Notes under the pieces: model-generated
Databases searched by the model: none
Seen by the model: the letters and a program-made list of their open reading frames with translations, nothing else
Told to the model about the DNA's origin: nothing
Translations under genes and position numbers: made by a program
Shown: piece by piece, positions 36,781 to 44,845 of the stretch
Position numbering within the stretch: position 1 is the first letter of the stretch
Layout of the letters: every line of letters starts with the position of its first letter
Source of the DNA: Psychroserpens sp. NJDZ02
GTDB lineage: Bacteria > Bacteroidota > Bacteroidia > Flavobacteriales > Flavobacteriaceae
Assembly: GCF_004843725.1 (NCBI RefSeq)
Contig: NZ_CP039451.1
Coordinates: 3,354,001-3,418,000 of the forward strand
Direction: 5' to 3'
DNA length: 64,000 nucleotides

Positions 36781-37551
36781 ATGAAAAAAATATTACTTCC
36801 ATTATTATCCTTAGTCTTAGTATTGTTTAGTTGTGAAAATGAAGCCTTAGAAGGTGAGTTTTCGGGTCTTGATGGAGAAGATTCTTCTTCTTCAATAGTT
36901 GGTGCTTGGACTTTAGTAAGTTTTAATAATACAATAAGCAATACTGGAGAAGTTAATGGTACAACCGTAGAGTCTAATACCATTATTGAAAGTACTGACA
37001 CAAATTATAACATGACATTTACGGCAGCTAATACTTTTAATGCAGCAGGAAATTATGGTTACAATGTCAATTCGACTGTTAATGGTCAAAACAGTATGCA
37101 GGATTTATCTTTAGATGATGTTAGTGGTTCGGGAAGTTATACTGTTAATGGTACTGAAATGACTGTAAATGGTGGCTTTTTTACCTTAGAATTTCAAGGT
37201 ATGGATTTATCTCAAGCGCAAGGTGAACAAACATTAGATTTTAGTATTACTGATAATGGACAAACTTTAACGTTTATTCAAGATACAACGGAAACAACTA
37301 CAATTCCTGGTGGTGGATCTACGACTGCTGAGGTTACAGCGACCTCAATTTGGAGTCGAGTAACAACAACTAATACGAGTTGTGCTGACGCTATGGATGC
37401 TACATCGTTAGCAGAAAACGCTTATAATAATGACACGACTAATGCAGGTTTATGTAATGCTTATAAAACAGCATTACAAAATCAGATTACTGTTTGTGGT
37501 GATGCAAATGGAAGTATTCAAGTTATCTTTGATGGGTTAAATTGTAATTAA
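36781..37551 (+). CDS. Lipoprotein with lipocalin-like N-terminal region
   Basis: 256 residues with a lipoprotein signal (LVLFSC, Cys at about 18) and an acidic Ser-rich linker. The VGAWTLVSFNN segment resembles the first strand of lipocalin-like domains common in Bacteroidota lipoproteins. The region to about 190 is Thr/Asn/Gly-rich beta sequence. The last 65 residues contain four cysteines (C at TSCAD, LCNAY, TVCGD and the final DGLNCN) that could form disulfides. The function is unknown. It follows the MFS gene and converges on speE with a 4-base overlap. Confidence 0.65.
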   Translation: MKKILLPLLSLVLVLFSCENEALEGEFSGLDGEDSSSSIVGAWTLVSFNNTISNTGEVNGTTVESNTIIESTDTNYNMTFTAANTFNAAGNYGYNVNSTVNGQNSMQDLSLDDVSGSGSYTVNGTEMTVNGGFFTLEFQGMDLSQAQGEQTLDFSITDNGQTLTFIQDTTETTTIPGGGSTTAEVTATSIWSRVTTTNTSCADAMDATSLAENAYNNDTTNAGLCNAYKTALQNQITVCGDANGSIQVIFDGLNCN

Positions 37552-39089
37552 TATAAGTTCCAATTCCCTTCTTTATAATAAGTATATAGTTTAGGGTTAA
37601 AAATAGTGTTAACTTTTATATTTGTCGTATCAGCTAATGGCTTTCCAAAAGAGGTCAAAAGGCTTAAGGAGCTATTATTAAGCCATTTTAAGGACGATAT
37701 TCTAGAAACATCTACATCATGAACTTGCTTTGTCGTTATCTTGTTTTTACTACCTATTATCCAACCCCATTCTCCTAATGTCAAAATTTGATTGTGTAAC
37801 GGAATAGTATTTAATTGTGCTGCTCTCATAGTCTTTTCAATACAATAAAAGGCTCTTGTAGCGTAATAAGGGCTTCCTGATTGGGTTATCATTAACCCGC
37901 TATCAGTTAACTTGTTTTTACATAGATAATAAAACTCTTTAGTATATAGTTTGTTTAAATCGACATTGTTTGGATCAGGAAGATCTACAAATATAACGTC
38001 ATAAAGTGCTGGGTTTCTTTCTAAAAAAGAAAAAGCATCATCTGCCACAGTGGTTACTTTTGGACTGTTTAAGGCGTTATTATTTAGTGTTTTAAAAATA
38101 GTGTTGTCTTTACCTAATGCTAGCATTACAGGGTCTAAATCAACTAGTGTTATTGCGTTAACGTCGTTATATTTTAAAAGTTCTCTAGCTAAACAGCCAT
38201 CACCACCGCCAAGAATTAAAATATTACTTTTTTTAGGAGCCAAACCCATCGTTACATGCGCCATAGGTTCGTGATACATAAACTCGTCAAAAGAAGAGAG
38301 TTGTTGATTTCCATTAATATATAACGAGTGCCAATCTTTCCATTTAGTGATAACAATTTTTTGATACTTGGTTTGTTTAGTAAATACAATTTTATCCTTG
38401 TATTTTACTTGCTCTCCGTATTTTACAATAGGGTTAGCAAAATAAAGACCAAGTCCAATACAGGTAGTCACTATAATATAGGTTGTAACTAAAATCTTTT
38501 TGGTTTTTTTAGAAAAAGTTTCTTTTAGTACCATAAATAACCAAAAGGAGACGCTTAGGTTAAGAAAACCGAGGATAAAAGGCGTATAGGTTAGTCCTAA
38601 ATAAGGTAAACCTACAAAAGCGAAAAATAAACCACCGATTAAACTTCCAAAATAATCTTTTTCAAGTATGTTAGAAATGTTGAGTCTTAACTCTTCATAT
38701 TCATCATTTATACGTGTTGCTAAAGGAATTTCTAAACCAATTAATAGACCAATTAATATCGAAAACAGGTAAATAATTAACCAAGAGAAATCTGTAAATC
38801 CATAAAATAAGTAGCAAATAATGGCTGAAAAGGATATAAAAACAGAAAGTATTAATTCTGTTACTATAAAAGATAATATGACATTACCGGTAAATAGTCT
38901 AGAGAGTCTACTACCTAATCCCATGGCAAATAACATGATGGAAACTATTAATGTAAACTGCAATATGGCGTTACCAATAAAATAAGAAGCCAACGTGGAT
39001 AGAATGTATTCTGCCACTATACCGCTTAAACCAGTTGCGAATAATGCGACTTTTAAAGCGGTAGATTTTTGTTTTTTAGTATATTTCAA
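37548..39089 (-). CDS. speE: Membrane-fused spermidine synthase-like protein
   Basis: 513 residues: seven predicted membrane segments (about 12-217) fused to a C-terminal aminopropyltransferase domain (about 225-490). The catalytic part has the polyamine-synthase block QLSSFDEFMYHE (263-274), the cofactor loop GGGDG (294-298), VDLDP (316-320) and DLPDP (369-373). These residues suggest transfer of aminopropyl from decarboxylated SAM to a diamine or related acceptor. The membrane-fused form is a known subgroup whose exact product is unsettled. It is the last gene of the speD-led operon (speD, K+ channel, DUF4178, basic lipoprotein, speE). The 4-base overlap with the convergent lipoprotein gene leaves no room for a terminator. 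Confidence 0.85.
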   Translation of the reverse strand: MKYTKKQKSTALKVALFATGLSGIVAEYILSTLASYFIGNAILQFTLIVSIMLFAMGLGSRLSRLFTGNVILSFIVTELILSVFISFSAIICYLFYGFTDFSWLIIYLFSILIGLLIGLEIPLATRINDEYEELRLNISNILEKDYFGSLIGGLFFAFVGLPYLGLTYTPFILGFLNLSVSFWLFMVLKETFSKKTKKILVTTYIIVTTCIGLGLYFANPIVKYGEQVKYKDKIVFTKQTKYQKIVITKWKDWHSLYINGNQQLSSFDEFMYHEPMAHVTMGLAPKKSNILILGGGDGCLARELLKYNDVNAITLVDLDPVMLALGKDNTIFKTLNNNALNSPKVTTVADDAFSFLERNPALYDVIFVDLPDPNNVDLNKLYTKEFYYLCKNKLTDSGLMITQSGSPYYATRAFYCIEKTMRAAQLNTIPLHNQILTLGEWGWIIGSKNKITTKQVHDVDVSRISSLKWLNNSSLSLLTSFGKPLADTTNIKVNTIFNPKLYTYYKEGNWNLY

Positions 39090-39094
39090 AGCCT

Positions 39095-39859
39095 CTATTT
39101 TCCTGTTCCTCCTGATCTAGATCTTGTAGAAGATCCTGATTTATATCTAGAAGAACTTCTGCTTGTTCTTTTATCTAAATTATTCCAACGTGATGCGTTT
39201 TTACTTTTTCTTGAGAAAAAAGGAGCTCTTGTCTTTTTCTGATAGTTACTTCTTGTTCCATGAGTATATGTATTGTTACCATTTTGACCATAGTAACTTC
39301 TACCGCTGGTATTGTAGGTTCTGTAATTGTTATAATCATTTCTAAAAAAGCTTCGTCTAGAGCCTAACCATAGCCAGAAAAAAGGACTAGTAGAGTGTGT
39401 TCTCCAACGTCTTTGTGTTGTTCCTGAATTAGTGTTTCCAGTCGAGTCTTGTGTTGTTTCTTCCCACTCACCATGAGCCGTATTACCAATGGCCCAACCA
39501 TAACCTTCTGGTTGCGCTAATGTAGATATTTTACCATTATGACGCGATAAAATTTCCATTCCTAGATCATTTTTATGACTAGAGAAAAAGTCTTGATTGA
39601 CAACAGCCCAATCTTTTTTAGTGCTGTACAACGAATCTTTTTTTAACTCCAATACTTTGTATTTGTGTTTGTGTATGATTTGATTTTCAGTTTCTTCAAT
39701 AGTCATATCATCAAGTATGACTGAAAAATCATTTTTAGAGGTGTTTTTCAATATCGCCTGAGAAGGTTCTACGGTTACTTTTTTTACTTCTTTGTCTGCA
39801 TTACCACAAGAAAAGGCTAGTAGGCTAAAAACAGCAGCATATATTAATCTTTTTGTCAT
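39095..39859 (-). CDS. Basic Ser/Arg/Gly/Tyr-rich lipoprotein in the polyamine operon
   Basis: 254 residues with a lipoprotein signal (LLAFSC, Cys at about 18). The middle (about 30-130) has a QPEGYGWAIGNTAHGEWEE segment that looks like a small conserved domain. An aromatic patch (SPFFWLWLGSRRSFFR) follows, then about 100 residues of low complexity rich in Arg, Ser, Tyr, Asn and Gly, with a strongly positive net charge. The layout recalls YgiB/YjfM-type proteins that accompany DUF350/DUF4178 and polyamine genes in other bacteria, but homology is not certain. It is 5 bases upstream of speE and abuts DUF4178. An outer-surface polycation is plausible; the function is unknown. Confidence 0.6.
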   Translation of the reverse strand: MTKRLIYAAVFSLLAFSCGNADKEVKKVTVEPSQAILKNTSKNDFSVILDDMTIEETENQIIHKHKYKVLELKKDSLYSTKKDWAVVNQDFFSSHKNDLGMEILSRHNGKISTLAQPEGYGWAIGNTAHGEWEETTQDSTGNTNSGTTQRRWRTHSTSPFFWLWLGSRRSFFRNDYNNYRTYNTSGRSYYGQNGNNTYTHGTRSNYQKKTRAPFFSRKSKNASRWNNLDKRTSRSSSRYKSGSSTRSRSGGTGK

Positions 39860-39860
39860 G

Positions 39861-40340
39861 TTATAAGGTGTTAATGTTGGTTATTTTTTTTGGTTTGATT
39901 TCTTTTCCGAAAAAAGACTCAATACTCCCGTCACTCCATCTTTCAATAGTAATACAATCGTCTTTATAATAGAATTGATAACTAGTTAAGGTTTCTGTAC
40001 TTGTAAAAGTAGTCATATTTCGGTATGAGCCTGAATAGGTTTCATCTAATTTGTAATCTTTGCCTTCAAAATTAAAAAAGCCATCTTCAATAATGTCATC
40101 TAAATCAATAGTTCCTAAAGGCAATTCTTCACTATAAATAACTTCAAATTCACCGCGGTAAAATTCGACTTCTAAATAAGCGCGTTGCGATCCATTTTCT
40201 ATGGTATATTCGACACTCATATTTCCTGTGTCCCAGCTATACTCTCCAACCTCAATGATAGTCCAAGTGTTTTTAAATAAATTAAATGAAAAACCTACTT
40301 TTAATTTATTTAAGGGATGTTGTTTTTTATTTCCAAACAT
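39861..40340 (-). CDS. DUF4178 family protein
   Basis: 159 residues, soluble, all-beta. An N-terminal KVGFSFNLFKNTWTIIEVGEY segment, an acidic central part and repeated strands (YLEVEF, FEVIYSEE, YQFYYKDDCITIERW) match the DUF4178 pattern (YjfK-like). The function is unknown. It overlaps the channel gene's stop by one base and is followed immediately by the basic lipoprotein gene. DUF4178 proteins recur beside membrane-fused spermidine synthases, DUF350 membrane proteins or ion channels, so a shared envelope-related role is an inference from context. Confidence 0.7.
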   Translation of the reverse strand: MFGNKKQHPLNKLKVGFSFNLFKNTWTIIEVGEYSWDTGNMSVEYTIENGSQRAYLEVEFYRGEFEVIYSEELPLGTIDLDDIIEDGFFNFEGKDYKLDETYSGSYRNMTTFTSTETLTSYQFYYKDDCITIERWSDGSIESFFGKEIKPKKITNINTL

Positions 40341-41140
40341 TAGTTATTGATTTCTTTATGACAATGTGGACAAACACATTTTTCTGATTGCTTTTGACTT
40401 CTAATTTCTTCGATGTAGGCGGAACTAATAATACCGGTTGGTAAGGCTACAAAACCAATACCTAATAAGGCAATAACGGCACTCATTATTTTACCAAGTC
40501 CTGTGATGGGATAAATATCTCCATATCCTACGGTTGTTAATGTTGCAACTGCCCACCAAAGGGATTGCCCTATATTTTCAAAGGCTTCTGGTTGTGCTTT
40601 ATTTTCAATATAAAACATTAATGTAGATGCTATTATTAATAATATAAATACTAAAATAGCAGAGACTAATATTTCATTTTTGGTTTTAACTATTACCGAT
40701 CGGATGACTGCTAAACTCTTGAAATTTCGATTTAATTTTAAAACTCTTAATAGTCTGAATAAACGTAATAGTCTTACTATTCTTAAATCTAAGGTGACTA
40801 TAAATGGAAGGTAAAATGGTAATATGGACGCTAAATCTACTAGTCCCATGAAGGAAAAAACATATTTTAGACGTGCTCGAGTAGGGGAAAGAGTAGGATA
40901 GATTAAATCAGATACCCAAACACGAACGACATATTCAATAGAAAAAACGATAATTGTAAAAAGCTCTAATAATGTAAAAAAGGTTTTATAAGTTGTGTAA
41001 ATCTCTTTATAAGATTCTAATATGATAGCTAATACATTAATTAGGATTAATACCGAAATAAAATAATCTAATAAGTCTTCGCCTTTAGCATTTCCTTTTT
41101 CGTCATCAAAATACTTAGCTATTTTTTTCTTCAAACTCAT
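40340..41140 (-). CDS. Voltage-gated-type potassium channel
   Basis: 266 residues with six membrane segments. S4 (about 118-137) has Arg at every third position (R120, R123, R126, R129, R132, then K135), a voltage-sensor signature. The pore carries the selectivity filter TVGYGD (203-208). S6 follows, and then a short C-terminus containing C255-x-C257-x2-C260 with flanking His residues, which could bind metal. It is closest to the KvAP/ion_trans type of bacterial channels. It lies 3 bases from speD and overlaps DUF4178 by one base, so it is embedded in a polyamine operon. Polyamines are classic blockers of potassium channels, so regulation by the product is a reasonable hypothesis. Confidence 0.9.
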   Translation of the reverse strand: MSLKKKIAKYFDDEKGNAKGEDLLDYFISVLILINVLAIILESYKEIYTTYKTFFTLLELFTIIVFSIEYVVRVWVSDLIYPTLSPTRARLKYVFSFMGLVDLASILPFYLPFIVTLDLRIVRLLRLFRLLRVLKLNRNFKSLAVIRSVIVKTKNEILVSAILVFILLIIASTLMFYIENKAQPEAFENIGQSLWWAVATLTTVGYGDIYPITGLGKIMSAVIALLGIGFVALPTGIISSAYIEEIRSQKQSEKCVCPHCHKEINN

Positions 41141-41143
41141 AGT

Positions 41144-41506
41144 TTACTTCATTTTGTTTAAGAAACCCCTTTGTGAAAATTGCTGTTCTACTTTATCAGA
41201 TTCAAATTGCTCTTTGATCCATAAAATACCATCTTCAAGGTCATTAAATGTGCTACACGTAAAAAAATCTAAAGCGACATAGTTGTGCTCTGGCCAAGTA
41301 TGAATGGCTATATGACTTTCTTTAATTACAATTACACCGCTAATACCAATAGGGGAGAATTGATGAATGGTTGTATTGACAATGTTTAGTTTCATCAATT
41401 TTGCGGCTTCTTCTAAAATCCGAGTTATTGATGCAACAGAATTAATGGTGTCTCTATTACAATTATAGTAATCTACTGTAGTTTGATATCCTAAGCTTTT
41501 TTGCAT
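41144..41506 (-). CDS. speD: S-adenosylmethionine decarboxylase proenzyme
   Basis: 120 residues, the short prokaryotic class 1b form that self-cleaves to give a pyruvoyl cofactor. The cleavage motif is KESHIAIHTWPE with E63-S64; H69 and C84 (FFTCS) match the conserved processing and proton-donor residues. It makes decarboxylated SAM, the aminopropyl donor used by speE at the other end of the operon. It is first in a five-gene operon, with a -7 element ending 4 bases before the ATG. Confidence 0.92.
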   Translation of the reverse strand: MQKSLGYQTTVDYYNCNRDTINSVASITRILEEAAKLMKLNIVNTTIHQFSPIGISGVIVIKESHIAIHTWPEHNYVALDFFTCSTFNDLEDGILWIKEQFESDKVEQQFSQRGFLNKMK

Positions 41507-41510
41507 GGCT

Positions 41511-41518
41511 CAAATATA
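41511..41518 (-). promoter_or_regulatory. -7 promoter element of the speD operon
   Basis: Reads TATATTTG on the minus strand (exact TAnnTTTG) with only AGCC before the ATG at 41506. The geometry implies transcription starting at or next to the A of the start codon. Confidence 0.65.
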
Positions 41519-41543
41519 ATATTCTTAAGCTAAAAACTTTATG

Positions 41544-41580
41544 ACAAAAAAAGGATTTTACAATTACTTGTAAAATCCTT
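41544..41580 (-). terminator. Terminator between the sigma-factor operon and the speD operon
   Basis: Arms AAGGATTTTACAA (41551-41563) and TTGTAAAATCCTT (41568-41580) pair perfectly over 13 bp with a 4-base loop. On the minus strand a 7-T run follows. It ends the operon upstream of speD. Confidence 0.88.
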
Positions 41581-41606
41581 TGAATTTATTATTAGAAATA
41601 GAAAAA

Positions 41607-42341
41607 CTAGTTACTGATATCTCCAGATCCTGTTACTTTTTTGTCTACTTTTTCAGGATTACCTTTATACTCGATATCTCCAGAGCCAGTTACTTTTGCT
41701 TTTAAGTTATCCTTGGCGTAAACAACAATTCCTCCAGATCCAGTAACTTTAGTTTGTGCATTATCTGCTTGTAAGCGTCCGGCATGAAAATCTCCAGAAC
41801 CAGTAACACTAGCCTCTAAGTTCTTGGTATGTCCTGTTAACGTTAGATCTCCTGATCCTGTAACGGTAGCGTCCACGTTAATAGATTTTATATCTAAAGT
41901 CATGTCGCCAGATCCTGATACTTTAGTTTCAAAATTATTAGAATTTATAGTTGCGTTAGACGATACATCTCCGGATCCTGCAAGAGACACTTTGTCAATG
42001 TCATCAAAAGGAATAGTGATTGTGATCGTTTTGCTTCCGCTTGGTTTTAAGTTGATATTGTTTTTGATTTTAATAAGTAAACTGTTGGACTCAACTTCTG
42101 TTATGATATAGTTTAATAAGTTTTCTTCGCCTTCAATAGTAATGTTACCTTCTGTACCTTTTACTAATTTAAAATCCATCCAACCGGCTAATCTAATAGC
42201 ATCATAATCTGAAGTCGATCTAGTAATAGTTGTGACGTTTCCGTTTCCTTTAATTTTTTTTCCATTGCCCCATTGTGCGTTACAAGAGGTAAATATTAGC
42301 AAAGTAAGTCCTAATACTAAGGTTTGTTTTAATGTTGTCAT
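41607..42341 (-). CDS. DUF2807 'head GIN' beta-helix protein with GSGD repeats
   Basis: 244 residues with an export signal (LTLLIFTSC, probable lipobox Cys at about 20). The DUF2807 head domain has YDAIRLAGWMDFKLVKG, then a right-handed beta-helix marked by seven copies of [AST]GSG[DG] about 18-20 residues apart. Family members are exported, and the repeats stack a turn of helix each. The function is unknown; a surface or envelope role is likely. It is last in the sigma factor/anti-sigma/DUF4097-like operon, 27 bases after the previous gene, and ends at a terminator. Confidence 0.85.
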   Translation of the reverse strand: MTTLKQTLVLGLTLLIFTSCNAQWGNGKKIKGNGNVTTITRSTSDYDAIRLAGWMDFKLVKGTEGNITIEGEENLLNYIITEVESNSLLIKIKNNINLKPSGSKTITITIPFDDIDKVSLAGSGDVSSNATINSNNFETKVSGSGDMTLDIKSINVDATVTGSGDLTLTGHTKNLEASVTGSGDFHAGRLQADNAQTKVTGSGGIVVYAKDNLKAKVTGSGDIEYKGNPEKVDKKVTGSGDISN

Positions 42342-42368
42342 GTTGATTGATTTTGTATTATTAATTGA

Positions 42369-43451
42369 TTATTTTTTCTCAAAAGACACGCTTCCGTATT
42401 CTGAGTTTATTTTTATTAAGTTTCCAGAGCCCTTTTTATAATGATAACCAGAATAATATTTATCGGAATTATTGATGCTTTTGGTTTCTATTTCAAAGTC
42501 GTCCTGCCCATTAAGTCCACCGTATTCTAAATTGATATCAAAATCGAAAGCATATTCAGGATCTATTCCGATTTTTATACCCACATAATCAGATTCGATA
42601 TTTATGTCTCTGGCATTTTTGGTCATTTTTCCTATTTTAATGGACCCATAATCCGCATTTAAATTCACACTTTTATAAACATCACCTAGAACAACAGTCA
42701 AATAGTTTCCGTTACCCGAAATACTGTTAAGTTTGTTTACTCGTAAACTACCATAATCGCAATTGTAGTTTATTTTCTCTGCGATCTCAATAAGAGATTT
42801 AGTATAATCTGCTGTAATATTTAAGTCTTTAGTTTTTGCTACGGTAAAACCACTATAATCTGCATTTATTTTTCCGCTTTTGATGTATTCAAAATAACTA
42901 TTATTGGTGTAGTCAAAATAGATGACGTTATTATCAGCAAGTAGCTCTTTAGTGGTAATTTTACCGTAGTCACAATGGATTTCGGCATGACCTTCTAAGG
43001 TGTCAATGGTGATATTTCCGTAGTCATTATTTAAATTGACATTATTAGTAATTGGTAATTTAACGACGTAATTAATTTTCATATTAACATTATCGTTGTC
43101 GGACCAATTCCACCAAGCATTTTTTTTCTTTTTACCAATAACGGTTTCGGCAGATACAAAACTTGAGTTAGCAGAAAATTCAACATCTATCTCATTTGTT
43201 CTTTTGGTAACTTCATCTGCATCATCCCCATTAGTAGTTATCGTAACTTCAATAGTTATCGTGTTTCCCGTCCACGTTATAATATCTACATTACCATACT
43301 TATTGACTATTTTAAGTGTTGCATCATCGTTAACAGTATACTCCTTGGTAATTATTTTCTTTTTGGTGTGTTTGCCATCCCAATTGCCAGTATTAGAGAA
43401 TGCAAATAGCGGAAGCAATAAGCACAGGGTTAATTTATATAGTAGTTTCAT
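42369..43451 (-). CDS. Exported DUF4097-like beta-helix protein
   Basis: 360 residues with a signal peptide (about 1-19, LFAFSNTGN). A head domain (KEYTVNDDATLKIVNKYGNVDIITWTGNTITIEV) is followed by repeated DYG/YGS turns (NNDYGNITIDTLEG, HCDYGKITTKEL, NADYSGFTV, NCDYGSLRVNKL, NADYGSIKIGKM, NLEYGGLNG, NSEYGSVSFEKK), the stacking pattern of DUF4097/DUF2807 beta-helices. The start overlaps the end of the anti-sigma-like gene by 17 bases, so translation is coupled. It is probably under control of the adjacent ECF sigma factor. The function is unknown. Confidence 0.78.
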   Translation of the reverse strand: MKLLYKLTLCLLLPLFAFSNTGNWDGKHTKKKIITKEYTVNDDATLKIVNKYGNVDIITWTGNTITIEVTITTNGDDADEVTKRTNEIDVEFSANSSFVSAETVIGKKKKNAWWNWSDNDNVNMKINYVVKLPITNNVNLNNDYGNITIDTLEGHAEIHCDYGKITTKELLADNNVIYFDYTNNSYFEYIKSGKINADYSGFTVAKTKDLNITADYTKSLIEIAEKINYNCDYGSLRVNKLNSISGNGNYLTVVLGDVYKSVNLNADYGSIKIGKMTKNARDINIESDYVGIKIGIDPEYAFDFDINLEYGGLNGQDDFEIETKSINNSDKYYSGYHYKKGSGNLIKINSEYGSVSFEKK

Positions 43452-43986
43452 AATTGTTTTGTTTTAATGTTTTGATCGCTTCAATTTGTAAAAGCGTGCT
43501 TTGCAGCAAATCTATTCTGTTTTGAAAGTTGGTAATCATAGCGTAAATAACACGTTGGTCTTCGCCACTTTCTATTAAGTTTAATTTTAAATTTTTGTAT
43601 TCTTTTTCTAATTGTCCTAATCGCAATAGGGCATCATTTACAAGTTGTTCCGTTTCTGGACTTTTTACGGTATTAAGTTTGTTTAATTCAAACGTAATGG
43701 TGTTTGCAAAAAAACTTTGTGTTTCTGCTAATTCGGGTGAGATACTTGCTAAATCTTTATCTGCAGTATCAGGCTTTAAATTAAAAGTAATGGTTAATAT
43801 TAAAGCAATAGAGGCGGCAACAGCAAGTAAAGGTTTCCAATAAGTAGATTTACTACTAGTTACTTTTAGGTCTGTTTTTGAAGCGTTTAATTTGTCCATA
43901 AAACGCTGTTGGTGTCCTAACGTAGGCGTTTCAACATCAAATTGATGGTCTAATTTTTTAAATAACTGTTCTATAGTATCGTTCAT
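43435..43986 (-). CDS. Single-pass membrane protein, probable anti-sigma factor
   Basis: 183 residues: an N-terminal cytoplasmic part (about 1-47, NDTIEQLFKKLDHQFDVETP), one membrane segment (about 49-66) and a periplasmic helical part with coiled-coil features (LGQLEKEYKNLKLNLIES). It begins 5 bases after the ECF sigma gene, where anti-sigma factors are normally found. It lacks the HxxxCxxC zinc anti-sigma motif, so the role is inferred from position and topology. An alternative is a general membrane accessory protein of the operon. Confidence 0.6.
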   Translation of the reverse strand: MNDTIEQLFKKLDHQFDVETPTLGHQQRFMDKLNASKTDLKVTSSKSTYWKPLLAVAASIALILTITFNLKPDTADKDLASISPELAETQSFFANTITFELNKLNTVKSPETEQLVNDALLRLGQLEKEYKNLKLNLIESGEDQRVIYAMITNFQNRIDLLQSTLLQIEAIKTLKQNNYETTI

Positions 43987-43991
43987 AACAA

Positions 43992-44546
43992 TTAGTTTAA
44001 TTGTTCTAATTTTTTTCTTAGACTGTCTTTAGCTCTAGAGACTGTTGTTCTGCAATTAGCATAACTGATGTCCATAATTTGACTAATTTCTTCATAATCA
44101 TAACCTTCAATTAAATTTAAGGTTAAGGCAATTCTGTAATTAGATTTAAGCGTATGTAACGTGTCTAAAATTTGTTTTACTTTAACGGATGGCAATTCAG
44201 TGGTTGTATCTAAGCCTTGTTGGTCTTCAATTTTATACAATACATCATCCAATGCAACATCCTCGTTTTTTTTATTCTTATTAAACGCATGGATGCTATT
44301 ATTAACAACAATACGTTTAAGCCAAGCACTAAATGTGCTTATTTCTTTTAGTTTATTTAGCTTTATAAATGCAGTCAAAAAAGACTCTTGCATAATATCT
44401 TCGGCTTCAAAACTATTGTTCACAATTCTAAATGAGGTATTGTACATCGCTTTGTAATATCTGTTGTAAATCTCCAATTGTGCTAATTGGTTACCAGATA
44501 AGCAAAGTGTTATAAGCTGCTCAATATTGTGTTTGGTTAGTGTCAA
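43992..44546 (-). CDS. ECF-type RNA polymerase sigma factor
   Basis: 184 residues. Region 2 (about 20-85) has LEIYNRYYKAMYNTSFRIV, EAEDIMQESFLTAFIKLNKL and FSAWLKRIVVNNSI. Region 4 (about 120-180) has LTLNLIEGYDYEEISQIMDISYANCRTTVSRAKDSLR. The start is TTG at 44546 because no in-frame ATG exists near the expected N-terminus. It is first in a four-gene operon with a probable anti-sigma factor and two exported beta-helix proteins. An element CTGTAAC (minus strand 44595-44589), upstream of the start, resembles ECF -35 sequences. Confidence 0.88.
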   Translation of the reverse strand: MTLTKHNIEQLITLCLSGNQLAQLEIYNRYYKAMYNTSFRIVNNSFEAEDIMQESFLTAFIKLNKLKEISTFSAWLKRIVVNNSIHAFNKNKKNEDVALDDVLYKIEDQQGLDTTTELPSVKVKQILDTLHTLKSNYRIALTLNLIEGYDYEEISQIMDISYANCRTTVSRAKDSLRKKLEQLN

Positions 44547-44845
44547 AAAATGGTTTGTTTTATATAAAGAGGAAAGTTAAAACAGTTTGTTACAGTTTTT
44601 GAAAAAAAATAATTTAAATTTTATTTATTTATTAGTATTGTATTGCTTTCAAGTGAATAGTAGTCACTTTGAAACTAGAAACTTAAAAAGTGGCACATTA
44701 ATTGAATTTTTAATAGTGTAAATGTGTTATTGTATATTGCTAGTGTTAAGTAAATCAATGTGATAGCTAAAAAAACAAATTTAATTTTTAAAAAATAATA
44801 GTCTAGGTGAAACCTTTAACGTGACATTATGACTTATATATATCT
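44547..44845. other. 299-base divergent region between the ECF sigma factor and lon
   Basis: Very AT-rich, with no ORF. Two similar ACAGTTT segments lie at 44582-44588 and 44592-44599; read on the minus strand the second gives CTGTAAC-like sequence that may be the sigma factor's own promoter. No lon promoter matching TAnnTTTG is obvious. Confidence 0.4.

Noticed and set aside
41607..42341. GSGD repeats as a DNA repeat or CRISPR-like array
   Set aside because: The DNA repeats are irregular and encode the turns of a beta-helix protein in frame, so they are protein repeats, not an array.
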